NCBI GenBank assembly: GCA_051870755.1
Contig: JBJECE010000014.1
Span: 1 to 60,524, forward strand
Length of the DNA: 60,524 nucleotides
Direction of reading: 5' to 3'
DNA from: W0P28-013 sp051870755
GTDB lineage: Bacteria > Bacteroidota > Bacteroidia > Bacteroidales > Paludibacteraceae
Numbering within the stretch: position 1 is the stretch's first letter; the number at the start of each line of letters is the position of its first letter. The position numbers and the translations under genes were made by a program. Of this stretch, positions 50,182 through 58,236 are shown one piece after another. The notes below the pieces were generated by a model. That model did no database searches and was not told where the DNA came from. It saw only the letters and a program-made list of their open reading frames with translations.

Positions 50182-52995
50182 TCAGAATAGTGTTAATTGT
50201 CCTGTTATTTCATCTATCTCGTCGCCATCAGACGGCGTTGGGCTGTCGTTGTCGTTTTTGGTGGTGTCCACGGTTACGATTTCGATATTGCCGATAGCGT
50301 CATCGGCGTTTTTCGTGGTATCGACCGTAACGATTTCCGGTTGCGGTTCGTCGGCGGCCGATTCTTGTGGTTCGGTCGGTTCGACGGCCGGCATCCGTAG
50401 CGGTTCCAACTCTTCGACGTTTTCTACCGTCCACGTAGTCAGGCGTTTACCTTTGGCTTTGTAACTTTTGACGGCAATGAATGTTTCGCCATCGACCTCG
50501 AATGGATCACGGAACGAGTCGCCGCCGCCGAGTGTTACTTTGAAACGCGGATAAACCTGATCGGACAGAGCAAACAGCCGCGACAATTTGCTGTCGCCAA
50601 TGAACGATGTGCGATTTTTTTGCACCTCGAACATGAATCGTTTCAAGTAGGCAAATCCCTGTTCGGCGTCGTACAAGGCGGCCGACCACACTTTGCCGAC
50701 TTCGAATTTTTCGATGCGCAGAATGTCGTCGTCGTAGTGGTTGTTCAGGTCGAAATTGGTTGTGTAGAAATCGCCGTTTTTAGTGATGACCAGAATTTGG
50801 TCGTCGTTGAAAAACTCGCCCAAATATTGTCCGCGTTTGTCGATGTTCAGGCGCAACACGTCGGCATCGAACCAAATGGGTGTGCCGCCGAGCGTCGAAC
50901 CGCCTTTTTGTTTGAGCACGATTTTGTGTACATCGAATTTTGTCAGGATATTGCCCATCGATTGGCGTCCTTTGATAGCGATTTCCGAAAAATCTTTTTC
51001 GAATGTCAAGTTTTTGATGCGGCGTGTTGTGGGGCGCAACGTTACTTTGATGGTTTCGGCTTCGCCGTTCGGGTTGGCCGTGAAATAGACAATTTTGGAG
51101 TTCGGCGCGCCTTTGGTGAGGTCGTATTCTTTATCGCGCGTTACGCTGCTCACGGCAAATCGTTTGATGTAGTACGCGCCGCCGCGTCCGTCGCGATACA
51201 CCACGTTGTAGATGGTGCGTTGGTCGTTTTTCAGATAGACTGCCACATGAATAATATCCTTGCCCACATAGGCTTTTTCGGCCACTTTCACCACCTTATA
51301 TTTACCGTCTTTGAAAAAGATGATGATGTCGTCGATATCGGAGCAGTTGCACACAAACTCGACATTTTCGTCTTTTTTGAGTCCCGTTCCGATGAAACCT
51401 TCGACCCGATTGACGTAGAGTTTGGCATTGGCTTCGACCACTTTGGCAGCCTGAATGGTTTCAAAATTGCGTATTTCGGTCAAGCGCGGGAATGCTTTGC
51501 CGTATTTTTCTTTCAGATGCGTGAACCAATTGATGGCATAATCGACAATATGCTCCAGATTGTAGCGCACTTTTTCCATCTGTTCTTCGATGTTGACAAT
51601 GTCTTCGTCGGCTTTTTTGAGGTCAAATTTCGAAATTTTGCGCACCGGTTTTTCGCACAATTTTATCACGTCGTCGCGCGTTATCGGTTTGCGCAACAGG
51701 TTACGATACGGGTCGAATCCGTGCTCGATGGCTGTCAGTTGGTCGTCCCACGTTTTGAAATCTTGTTCCAAAATTTTGTAGATGCGTTTCTCGAAGAATA
51801 TTTTTTCGAGCGACGTCCAATGCCAACGGTCTTCGAGTTCGCCCATTTCGATGTTCAACTCTTCGGTCAGCAGTTTCACCGTTTGTGCCGTATTACGGCG
51901 CAGCACTTCGCTCACGGTGATGAAGCAGGGTTTTTGGTCGTCCACCACGCAGCAGTTGGGCGAGTAACTGACCTCGCATTTGGTAAAGGCATACAGCGCA
52001 TCGATGGTTTTGTCGGACGAGGTTTTGGCTTCGAGATGCACCAAAATTTCGACACCGGCCGCAGTGTGATCCTCCACTTTTTTGATGTTTATTTTGCCTT
52101 TTTCGTCCGCCGACACAATCGTTTCGATAAGTGTGCCGACCGTCATTCCATACGGTATATCTTTGATAACCAACGTTTTGTTGTCCAACTTTTCGATATG
52201 TGCGCGAATTTTCACCACGCCGCCGCGTTCGCCGTCGTTGTAACGGCTCACATCGACCAAGCCGCCTGTCGGGAAATCGGGGAAAAGTTGAAACGGCTCG
52301 TTGCGCAAAACGGCAATCGATGCGTCGAGCAACTCGTTGAAGTTGTGCGGCATGATTTTGGAGTTGAGTCCAAGGCCGATGCCTTCGCAGCCTTGTGCCA
52401 AGAGCAGCGGAAACTTCACGGGCAGCGAAATTGGTTCCTGATTACGTCCGTCGTACGATGGTTTCCACGGCGTAGTTTTGGGGTTGAACACCGCCTCCAG
52501 CGCAAATTTCGACAAGCGCGCTTCGATGTAACGTGGCGCTGCGGCTTCGTCGCCGGTGAGTATGTTGCCCCAGTTTCCCTGACAATCGATGAGCAGATTT
52601 TTCTGTCCCAAATTGACAAGCGCCGTATAGATGGACGCATCGCCATGCGGATGGAACTGCATGGTCGAACCCACAATGTTGGCCACTTTGTTGTAACGCC
52701 CGTCGTCCAGACGTTTCATGGCGTGCAGCACGCGGCGCTGTACGGGTTTCAGGCCGTCGTTGATGTGCGGAATAGCACGGTCGAGATTGACATACGAAGC
52801 ATAGTCGAGAAACCACGTTTGATACATGCCCGACAGATGTCGTTTGGCATTTTCGTCCTGCATATTCGGCATCTTGTAGTCCGAATGTTCTTCGGCGACC
52901 GGCTCGTCAGCAGGCGTATCGACGGCGTTTTGTTCGGCATTCGTAGGTTGTACTTCGTCTTCGGGTTGTGGTGTGTTTTTCGTTTCTTCGGCCAT
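50182..52995 (-). CDS. parC: Topoisomerase IV subunit A
   Basis: ParC with ParE decatenates daughter chromosomes. The 937-residue protein has an acidic, Pro/Glu-rich N-terminal tail of about 50 residues, then the breakage-reunion core with VGSTMQFHPHGDASIYTALVNLGQ and the catalytic Tyr in AAAPRYIEARLS. The C-terminal half diverges from GyrA and lacks a GyrA-box. It also ends in a repeated acidic tail: two near-identical EIVTVDTTKN-type units (residues about 895-925). The Ala in HPHGDAS is the family-typical place of quinolone contacts. A start nearer MPNMQDENAKR is possible. Its promoter lies just upstream. Confidence 0.93.
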   Translation of the reverse strand: MAEETKNTPQPEDEVQPTNAEQNAVDTPADEPVAEEHSDYKMPNMQDENAKRHLSGMYQTWFLDYASYVNLDRAIPHINDGLKPVQRRVLHAMKRLDDGRYNKVANIVGSTMQFHPHGDASIYTALVNLGQKNLLIDCQGNWGNILTGDEAAAPRYIEARLSKFALEAVFNPKTTPWKPSYDGRNQEPISLPVKFPLLLAQGCEGIGLGLNSKIMPHNFNELLDASIAVLRNEPFQLFPDFPTGGLVDVSRYNDGERGGVVKIRAHIEKLDNKTLVIKDIPYGMTVGTLIETIVSADEKGKINIKKVEDHTAAGVEILVHLEAKTSSDKTIDALYAFTKCEVSYSPNCCVVDDQKPCFITVSEVLRRNTAQTVKLLTEELNIEMGELEDRWHWTSLEKIFFEKRIYKILEQDFKTWDDQLTAIEHGFDPYRNLLRKPITRDDVIKLCEKPVRKISKFDLKKADEDIVNIEEQMEKVRYNLEHIVDYAINWFTHLKEKYGKAFPRLTEIRNFETIQAAKVVEANAKLYVNRVEGFIGTGLKKDENVEFVCNCSDIDDIIIFFKDGKYKVVKVAEKAYVGKDIIHVAVYLKNDQRTIYNVVYRDGRGGAYYIKRFAVSSVTRDKEYDLTKGAPNSKIVYFTANPNGEAETIKVTLRPTTRRIKNLTFEKDFSEIAIKGRQSMGNILTKFDVHKIVLKQKGGSTLGGTPIWFDADVLRLNIDKRGQYLGEFFNDDQILVITKNGDFYTTNFDLNNHYDDDILRIEKFEVGKVWSAALYDAEQGFAYLKRFMFEVQKNRTSFIGDSKLSRLFALSDQVYPRFKVTLGGGDSFRDPFEVDGETFIAVKSYKAKGKRLTTWTVENVEELEPLRMPAVEPTEPQESAADEPQPEIVTVDTTKNADDAIGNIEIVTVDTTKNDNDSPTPSDGDEIDEITGQLTLF

Positions 52996-53025
52996 AAGTT
53001 CGGGTCATTTTTCGCATTAAACGTG

Positions 53026-53033
53026 CAAAAATA
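53026..53033 (-). promoter_or_regulatory. -7 box for the parC operon
   Basis: TATTTTTG on the minus strand, 31 bases upstream of the parC ATG. Confidence 0.55.
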
Positions 53034-53130
53034 CAAAAAAAACGGCATCTCACACCCCTTTATAATAGAAAGTTATCAACAAACGGCACAACGTAATCCG
53101 ATGATATTTGTTTTTTGCAATAATAAATGC

Positions 53131-53138
53131 TATTTTTG
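53131..53138 (+). promoter_or_regulatory. -7 box for the PG_1098-like gene
   Basis: TATTTTTG lies 19 bases before ATG 53157 and excludes an in-frame start at 53127. Confidence 0.6.
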
Positions 53139-53156
53139 CACACGCAAAACAGAATC

Positions 53157-54323
53157 ATGAACGAAGAGACACGACAATTCATCATGGCGCATCGGTGCGA
53201 CGATGTGCGGCAGTTGGCGTTCAAAACCGTACCGCCCGCCATCGACCTGCGCTACGCATTGCAACAAATAGAGGCACGCCAACGACTTGCCGACAAAGTG
53301 CCGACGTGGGCTGCCAATCAGCAACTCGAATTTCCGCCGCATCTGTCGGTCGAACAATGTTCGTCGGAGCGGGCGGCGCGCTACAAAGCCTCGCTATTGC
53401 AGGGCGACACATTCGTCGATTTGACCGGCGGCATGGGCGTCGATTGTTATTTCATATCGTCCAAATTCAGACAAGCACACTATGTGGAATCGCAACAGCA
53501 GTTAGCCACGTTGGCGCGTCAAAATTTCGAGGTGCTCGCTGCCGACATTTGCGGGCACAACCAATCGGCCGAAACTTTTTTGGAACAAATCGATGCGGCC
53601 TCGGTCATCTTTATCGACCCGGCACGGCGCGATAACGACGGTCGCAAAATGGTATCGATAAGCGACTGCACGCCCGACGTCGCCGCACTGCAACACACGT
53701 TGCTGAACAAAGCGCCGAATGTTCTGATAAAACTATCGCCAATGCTCGACATTGCCGTCGTTCTGCGCGAATTGCAACACGTCAAAGCCATTCACGTCGT
53801 GGCTGTCGAAAACGAATGCAAGGAACTGTTAGCCGAATTGGAGCGCGACTTTGACGGCGTCCCAACAGTGCATGCCGTCAATCTAACAGCGGCGCAAACC
53901 GAACGCTTTACGTTTTGTCCAAGCGACGAAAAATGTGCCGTTCCGACCATGGCCGCCGGCGTAGGCCGTTACCTGTACGAGCCCAACGCCGCCCTGCTGA
54001 AAGCCGGCGCTTTCCGCAGCATAGCGCAACGTTTCGGCATCGACAAGTTGCACAACAACAGCCACTTATACACAGGTGATGATTTGAAAACCGATTTTCC
54101 GGGTCGGCGCTTTGCAGTCGATCGCATTGTGCCGTTCAAGTCGCGCATGAAACCGACCGACCTGCCCGACATAGACAAAGCCAATATGGCCGTGCGTAAT
54201 TTTCCATTAAGCGTTGCCGAACTGCGCAAACTGCTGAAAATAGGCGATGGCGGGCAGACTTACATCTTTGCCACTACCCTATTTGACAATTCTAAAGTGT
54301 TGATAATCTGCCACAAAGCGTAG
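53157..54323 (+). CDS. PG_1098-like SAM-dependent methyltransferase with THUMP-like domain
   Basis: The 388-residue protein opens with a helical segment and then a Rossmann-type SAM domain: FVDLTGGMGVDCYFISSKF (motif I, about 92) and SVIFIDPARRDNDGRKM (motif IV, DPxRR type). The C-terminal part has KDNNSHLYTGDDLKT-like and FPGRRFAVDRIVPFKSRM segments that match the PG_1098 ferredoxin-like and THUMP-like domains found in Bacteroidetes. These suggest an RNA methyltransferase, but the substrate is unknown. It is monocistronic, transcribed towards tRNA-Asp on the opposite strand. Confidence 0.82.
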   Translation: MNEETRQFIMAHRCDDVRQLAFKTVPPAIDLRYALQQIEARQRLADKVPTWAANQQLEFPPHLSVEQCSSERAARYKASLLQGDTFVDLTGGMGVDCYFISSKFRQAHYVESQQQLATLARQNFEVLAADICGHNQSAETFLEQIDAASVIFIDPARRDNDGRKMVSISDCTPDVAALQHTLLNKAPNVLIKLSPMLDIAVVLRELQHVKAIHVVAVENECKELLAELERDFDGVPTVHAVNLTAAQTERFTFCPSDEKCAVPTMAAGVGRYLYEPNAALLKAGAFRSIAQRFGIDKLHNNSHLYTGDDLKTDFPGRRFAVDRIVPFKSRMKPTDLPDIDKANMAVRNFPLSVAELRKLLKIGDGGQTYIFATTLFDNSKVLIICHKA

Positions 54324-54354
54324 AGCAGCCGTACATCGGCACAAAAACAAAAAA

Positions 54355-54378
54355 TCCCAACCATTTGAGTGATTGGGA
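54355..54378. terminator. Terminator between methyltransferase gene and tRNA-Asp
   Basis: TCCCAA and TTGGGA pair with a partly paired 12-base interior. On the minus strand six Ts follow, serving tRNA-Asp. Confidence 0.65.
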
Positions 54379-54385
54379 CTTCTTG

Positions 54386-54459
54386 CGGTGCGGACGGGAC
54401 TCGAACCCGCGACCTCCGGCGTGACAGGCCGATATTCTAACCAACTGAACTACCGCACC
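54386..54459 (-). tRNA. tRNA-Asp, anticodon GTC
   Basis: The 74-base cloverleaf has acceptor GGTGCGG/CCGCACC, discriminator G73, anticodon stem TCGGC/GCCGG with a U-G pair, loop CTGTCAC giving GTC, and T arm GCGGG TTCGAGT CCCGT. CCA is not encoded. G73 and GUC are aspartate identity elements. Confidence 0.95.
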
Positions 54460-54589
54460 AAGAGTTGCTTATCAAAAGCGAGTGCAAAGGTACAACATTT
54501 ATTTGAATCTGCAAACATTTTGGCCATTTTTTTTGAAAAAAAACGCATTTTTTTGTCCGCGCTACGCCAATACACTGATTTTCAGCGGT

Positions 54590-55351
54590 TCAGAAAGTGT
54601 ATTTTGCTGCGATGGTCGGGCAACATTTGAAGCCTTTCACCGAACTGAAGTTGACACTCATCTCGATTTCTGTGCCCACAGCGATGCACGGACGTATGTT
54701 CCACCACAGTTGCGGCTCGGTGATGAATACAAATTTGGACGTTGTCGGCACATCGAGCGGATTGGCGTGCATATCGAAATAGTTGGTATTGCGTTCGTAC
54801 CAAAAATCGGCAAAGCCCGTAAACGTAAAGCGATTTTTCCACCAATTCACCGTCCAAACGGCCGTGATTTGGAACGAAGCCGGCTCCTTGCCCATGATGT
54901 ATTTGTACAGCGCTTTAATATTGTACACGCGCGTGTAGTCTTTGCTATGAAAAAAATAGTCGAGGCCGACCAAAAAAGCGTTGTTGATGGCCAAGCCGTT
55001 GCCGTTGGTCATAAACAGACCGCCATTGTATTCGATTTGTGCGCTGATAGGCACTTTTTTCGACAACGAGAAACAGCGAGCCACCTCCATGTAGGCCAAA
55101 CCGGGGTTGTAGTAAGTGCCGTTTGTCAGCGATGTTTTCGATTTGAAATTGAAATCGAAATCGACAAAAATGAACGTATTGCCGATTTTATCGGTTTTGA
55201 ACATTTCGAACGTTGTGGTTACATAATTGCGCCCTTCGCCAAAATCGTAATGTACCTGAAAATTCTGCGCTTTAAGAAAAAATGGCGACAAGCAAAAAAT
55301 GAGAAAAAGCGCTTTTTTAGCAAATACGGGCATTTTAGAAAAATGATTCAT
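54590..55351 (-). CDS. DUF5020 / Tsx-like outer membrane channel
   Basis: The 253-residue protein has a signal peptide (ALFLIFCLSPFFLKAQ) and a beta-barrel pattern throughout. It starts FQVHYDFGEGRNYVTTTFEMFKTDKIGNTFIFVDFDFNF and ends CCPTIAAKYTF with a terminal Phe. DUF5020 proteins are distant relatives of Tsx, the nucleoside channel. The next gene, divergent and 376 bases away, is cytidine deaminase, which supports a nucleoside-uptake role by context only. No clear -7 box is seen. Two start codons are possible (55351 and MPVFAKK at 55333). Confidence 0.8.
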   Translation of the reverse strand: MNHFSKMPVFAKKALFLIFCLSPFFLKAQNFQVHYDFGEGRNYVTTTFEMFKTDKIGNTFIFVDFDFNFKSKTSLTNGTYYNPGLAYMEVARCFSLSKKVPISAQIEYNGGLFMTNGNGLAINNAFLVGLDYFFHSKDYTRVYNIKALYKYIMGKEPASFQITAVWTVNWWKNRFTFTGFADFWYERNTNYFDMHANPLDVPTTSKFVFITEPQLWWNIRPCIAVGTEIEMSVNFSSVKGFKCCPTIAAKYTF

Positions 55352-55523
55352 GACCTAAAAAATGACGAAACAACGTCTGATTATAAATTATTATTTAATT
55401 AAAACGCTGAAAAACAAAAACTTAATGCAATATAGCACCTCATATATACTTCGACGCTTACGATTTTTCAAAAATATGTCAAACAACATACTTTTTATTT
55501 TGGCATCATTCCCAAAAAGGTAT
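55352..55523. other. AT-rich intergenic region upstream of the candidate RNA
   Basis: No gene is evident. A TTTG at 55499-55502 could serve as the -33 element for the promoter at 55524. Confidence 0.5.
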
Positions 55524-55531
55524 TAACTTTG
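55524..55531 (+). promoter_or_regulatory. -7 box of the candidate small RNA
   Basis: TAACTTTG with a TTTG 21 bases upstream (55499-55502), close to the phylum's -33/-7 spacing. Confidence 0.6.
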
Positions 55532-55535
55532 CAAT

Positions 55536-55627
55536 GAAAGAAAAACGAGACCAAAATCTTTTTTACCTTAAAACCTAATACTGAGAATTTATTGAGAAAA
55601 GGCCTTTTGTGAAAAAGGTCTTTTTTT
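55536..55627 (+). ncRNA. Candidate small RNA or attenuator upstream of cdd
   Basis: A promoter at 55524-55531 and a strong terminator at 55597-55624 define a transcript of about 90 bases with no conventional gene. A 14-codon frame (MKEKRDQNLFYLKT, ATG 55534) starts at or just before the predicted transcript start and ends TAA at 55576-55578, so leader-peptide translation is uncertain. GACC at 55550 followed by a U-run could instead pair with GUGAAAAAGGUC in the terminator, giving an alternative fold. Weinberg-type Bacteroidales-1 RNAs are also promoter-to-terminator units, but I cannot confirm a match. The cdd gene has its own promoter downstream, which favours an independent small RNA. Confidence 0.55.
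55597..55627 (+). terminator. Terminator of the candidate small RNA
   Basis: AAAAGGCCTTTT pairs with AAAAGGTCTTTT over 12 positions (one G-U) around a GTGA tetraloop of GNRA type, and is followed by more Ts. Confidence 0.8.
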
Positions 55628-55685
55628 GTGTGCGCAAAGGTAGATATTTTTTTTGGAATATGTATGCAGATTCAAAAATATTTCG

Positions 55686-55693
55686 TATATTTG
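55686..55693 (+). promoter_or_regulatory. -7 box for cdd
   Basis: TATATTTG lies 35 bases before ATG 55728. Confidence 0.6.
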
Positions 55694-55727
55694 CAAACTC
55701 TAACCTTAATCAACAGATACTATTACT

Positions 55728-56207
55728 ATGAAAACAAAAAAGATTGAAATCGATGTTGAAGTTTTGCAATACGAAGAATTGACCGACACCGATCGTGAGT
55801 TAATCGACGCCGCCAAAGAGGCCACCAAAGCATCGTATGCGCCCTACTCTCACTTTAGGGTTGGCGCGGCTGTTCGTTTGGAGAACGGCCTAATCTTGCA
55901 AGGTTCAAACCAAGAAAACTCGGCTTATCCGTCGGGCTTGTGTGCCGAGCGCGTTACAATGTTCTATGCCAACTCGCGCTATCCGGATGTAGCACCGCGC
56001 ACATTAGCCATTGCCACGTTTGCCGGTGGCGACTTTTTGGCCGAGCCGATAACACCTTGCGGCGCTTGTCGTCAGGCGCTTATTGACAGCGAAACCCGCT
56101 ATGGCAAAGATATTGCCGTATTGCTTTTCGGCACGAAATATATTTACAAGGTGAAGTGCATACGCGACCTGATGCCACTTGCGTTCGACAAGGAAAGCCT
56201 TGTTTGA
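55728..56207 (+). CDS. cdd: Cytidine deaminase
   Basis: The enzyme deaminates cytidine and deoxycytidine to uridine and deoxyuridine in pyrimidine salvage. The 159-residue homotetrameric type is seen. The zinc site is Cys72 with catalytic Glu74 (LCAERVTMF) and PCGACR (Cys111, Cys114). SHFRVGAAVRLENG and GSNQENSAYPSGL are substrate-contact blocks. It carries an N-terminal extension of about 20 residues compared with the shortest Cdds. The START-like gene follows 26 bases later, so the two may share a transcript. Confidence 0.95.
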   Translation: MKTKKIEIDVEVLQYEELTDTDRELIDAAKEATKASYAPYSHFRVGAAVRLENGLILQGSNQENSAYPSGLCAERVTMFYANSRYPDVAPRTLAIATFAGGDFLAEPITPCGACRQALIDSETRYGKDIAVLLFGTKYIYKVKCIRDLMPLAFDKESLV

Positions 56208-56233
56208 CACATAACGACACAACACGAATCACT

Positions 56234-56608
56234 ATGGAAAAATTCACAGTAGAATATGTATTCAACAAAGTTTCGCCGGCCATTTTGTGGAACTGCATCT
56301 CCACGCCCGATGGTCTCAGCAGTTGGTTTGCCGACAATGTTGACCATGTAGGCAAGGATTTTTCGTTCACTTGGAACAATCACACGCAGCAGGCGCGCTT
56401 ACTGAAATCGGTGCCCGACGAGATGGTGCGTTTTCGTTGGGAAGACGAGCCGGCCGACACCTATTTTGAATTGGCCATCCATCGGTTGGAACTGACACGC
56501 GATGTAGCGCTGACCGTTACCGATTTTGCCGAAGATGGCGACACCGAAGATGCCATTCGTTTGTGGAATTCGCAAATAGACGACTTGCGGCGCATTGCCG
56601 GCATGTAA
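56234..56608 (+). CDS. START-like domain protein (SRPBCC superfamily)
   Basis: The 124-residue cytoplasmic protein is a single helix-grip domain: EKFTVEYVFNKVSPAILWNCISTPDGLSSWFADNV, then DFSFTWNNHTQQARLLKSVPD and FELAIHRLELTRDVALTVTDFAEDGD. It matches the Bacteroidetes START-like/AHSA1 family, whose cavity may bind a hydrophobic ligand; function is unknown. The ATG at 56234 is used because the upstream 26 codons overlap the cdd stop region and do not resemble the family. Confidence 0.85.
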   Translation: MEKFTVEYVFNKVSPAILWNCISTPDGLSSWFADNVDHVGKDFSFTWNNHTQQARLLKSVPDEMVRFRWEDEPADTYFELAIHRLELTRDVALTVTDFAEDGDTEDAIRLWNSQIDDLRRIAGM

Positions 56609-56722
56609 TTGTTCATAATTTTTTGTCAGTTTAATTTGCTGATTTTCAATAGAATCAGCAAGCAATGACGCAGTTTCGGAAAGAAATTGCGTTTTTTGTT
56701 TGTTCGTTTCAAATAAATACCG

Positions 56723-56730
56723 TACTTTTG
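56723..56730 (+). promoter_or_regulatory. -7 box for the TetR gene
   Basis: TACTTTTG lies 52 bases before ATG 56782. Confidence 0.5.
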
Positions 56731-56781
56731 CGCAACGATTGTTGCATAACATTTGTTTTACAATAACACTCAAAAAAAATT

Positions 56782-57369
56782 ATGCCACGAAAAGTACAAT
56801 TTAGCCGCGAAATGATAATCGATGCGGCCATCGAGATGGTGCGCGAGCAAGGCGGCGAGAGCATCAATGCACGCGATTTGGGCTTGCGCATAGGCTGCTC
56901 GTCGCGCCCGCTGTTCACGGCCTTTCACAACATGAACGAACTGATAGACGCTGTTCGGAACGAGGCATCGGAGCGATTTCTGCGTTACATGAAAGTAGCC
57001 GAAGAGACCGACAACGGCGAGCCTGTGTCGAAACGGATGGGCTTACGCATCGTTCAGTTTGCGTACGAAGAGCCGAACTTGTACAAATTCATACACTGGA
57101 GCGGCGGCACAATGCCCGACGTTGCGGCGTTGTCGGAGATAATGGCCGGTCAATACATGCGCGACTACCAACTGACACACGACGAGGCCAAGGTGTTTTT
57201 CAGCCAGATGATGATATTCAGTTTGGGACTTTGTTCGATGATTACGCACCGGGTGTACGACTTCAGCAGCGACGAAATCGAGTATTTGTTGCACACCCAA
57301 TTTGCTGCGACATTGGCACATTTCAAGAAAAACGGTTGCGGCGCCGAATCAAAAGGAGGTACTTTATGA
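56782..57369 (+). CDS. TetR-family transcriptional regulator
   Basis: The 195-residue protein has an N-terminal TetR DNA-binding domain: SREMIIDAAIEMVREQGGESINARDLGLRIGCSSRPLFTAFHNMNELIDAV, with the turn in LGLRIGCSSRPLF. The C-terminal ligand-binding domain (about 60-195) is variable and includes a TetR_C-like IHWSGGTMPDV segment. Its stop overlaps the start of the ABC ATPase gene (ATGA), so it most likely controls the transporter that follows, perhaps in response to the exported compound. Confidence 0.88.
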   Translation: MPRKVQFSREMIIDAAIEMVREQGGESINARDLGLRIGCSSRPLFTAFHNMNELIDAVRNEASERFLRYMKVAEETDNGEPVSKRMGLRIVQFAYEEPNLYKFIHWSGGTMPDVAALSEIMAGQYMRDYQLTHDEAKVFFSQMMIFSLGLCSMITHRVYDFSSDEIEYLLHTQFAATLAHFKKNGCGAESKGGTL

Positions 57370-58229
57370 ATGCAATATCTCTTAGCAATCTCACCAAACG
57401 CTATGGCAAGAACAGGGGCGTTACAGGGCTTAATCTGAACATTGAGCAGGGTGAGTTCTTCGGCTTTATCGGTCCCAACGGAGCAGGGAAATCGACTACT
57501 ATCCGTCTGTTGCTCGGGCTTATCCGCGCCACGGAAGGGCAAGCACTTATCTTCGGGCACGATGCATGGAAAGAGCATGTGGCTTGTGTAGAAGACCTCG
57601 GTTACCTGCCCTCGGAGACCCATTTCTACAGCGGTCAGACCGTGGGCGATGTGCTTCGACTGTCCGCACACCTGCACCACGCTGACTGCGAGCAGGAGGC
57701 AGCCTATCTCTGCGAACAGTTGCAACTGGACACTACACGCAAGGTGGATGAGTTATCCTTTGGCAACCGCAAGAAAGTGGGAATCGTAGCCGCCCTGCAA
57801 CACCGTCCCCGTCTGCTCATCTTGGACGAGCCGACGGGCGGTTTAGACCCGCTCATGCAGCACACGTTCTTCCGTCTGCTCAAAGAGTACAACCAAGCAG
57901 GCACCACCGTCTTTTTCTCCAGCCATATCCTCTCTGAGGTGCAGAATAACTGCACGCGGGCGGCTATCATCCGCGAGGGCGAGATAGTGGCGTGCGACAG
58001 CGTGCAGGCACTTATGCAGACCAATGCCAAGAAAGTTACGGTGCGCGGGCAGGTGAATCTATCAGGACTGGAGGGCATTGCGCAACAGCAAACAATGGGC
58101 GACACCTGCCACTTCCTCTACCGAGGCGAGTTGCAAGCCTTGTTCCGTTGCTTGGAGGCAAGCCGAGTGGAAGACCTGACCATAGACGAGCCCAACTTAG
58201 AAGACATATTTATGCACTATTACAAATAA
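57366..58229 (+). CDS. ABC transporter ATP-binding protein
   Basis: The 287-residue ATPase powers an ABC-2-type exporter with the permease encoded next. Walker A is GPNGAGKST near residue 37-45, and the signature reads ELSFGNRKKVGI, a variant of LSGGQ. Walker B with the catalytic Glu is LLILDEPTGGLD, and the H-loop is FFSSHILSEV. A C-terminal extension (about 215-287) resembles the DUF4162-type regulatory tail. The start codon overlaps the TetR stop. Base use becomes higher in GC and unlike the preceding core genes from here on. Confidence 0.92.
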   Translation: MNAISLSNLTKRYGKNRGVTGLNLNIEQGEFFGFIGPNGAGKSTTIRLLLGLIRATEGQALIFGHDAWKEHVACVEDLGYLPSETHFYSGQTVGDVLRLSAHLHHADCEQEAAYLCEQLQLDTTRKVDELSFGNRKKVGIVAALQHRPRLLILDEPTGGLDPLMQHTFFRLLKEYNQAGTTVFFSSHILSEVQNNCTRAAIIREGEIVACDSVQALMQTNAKKVTVRGQVNLSGLEGIAQQQTMGDTCHFLYRGELQALFRCLEASRVEDLTIDEPNLEDIFMHYYK

Positions 58230-58236
58230 CAGAACT

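Noticed and set aside
50620..53160. 846-codon open frame antisense to parC
   Set aside because: It is a shadow of parC. The core genes avoid TTA, CTA and TCA codons, so the opposite strand lacks stops. The translation is low-complexity with no domain or promoter.
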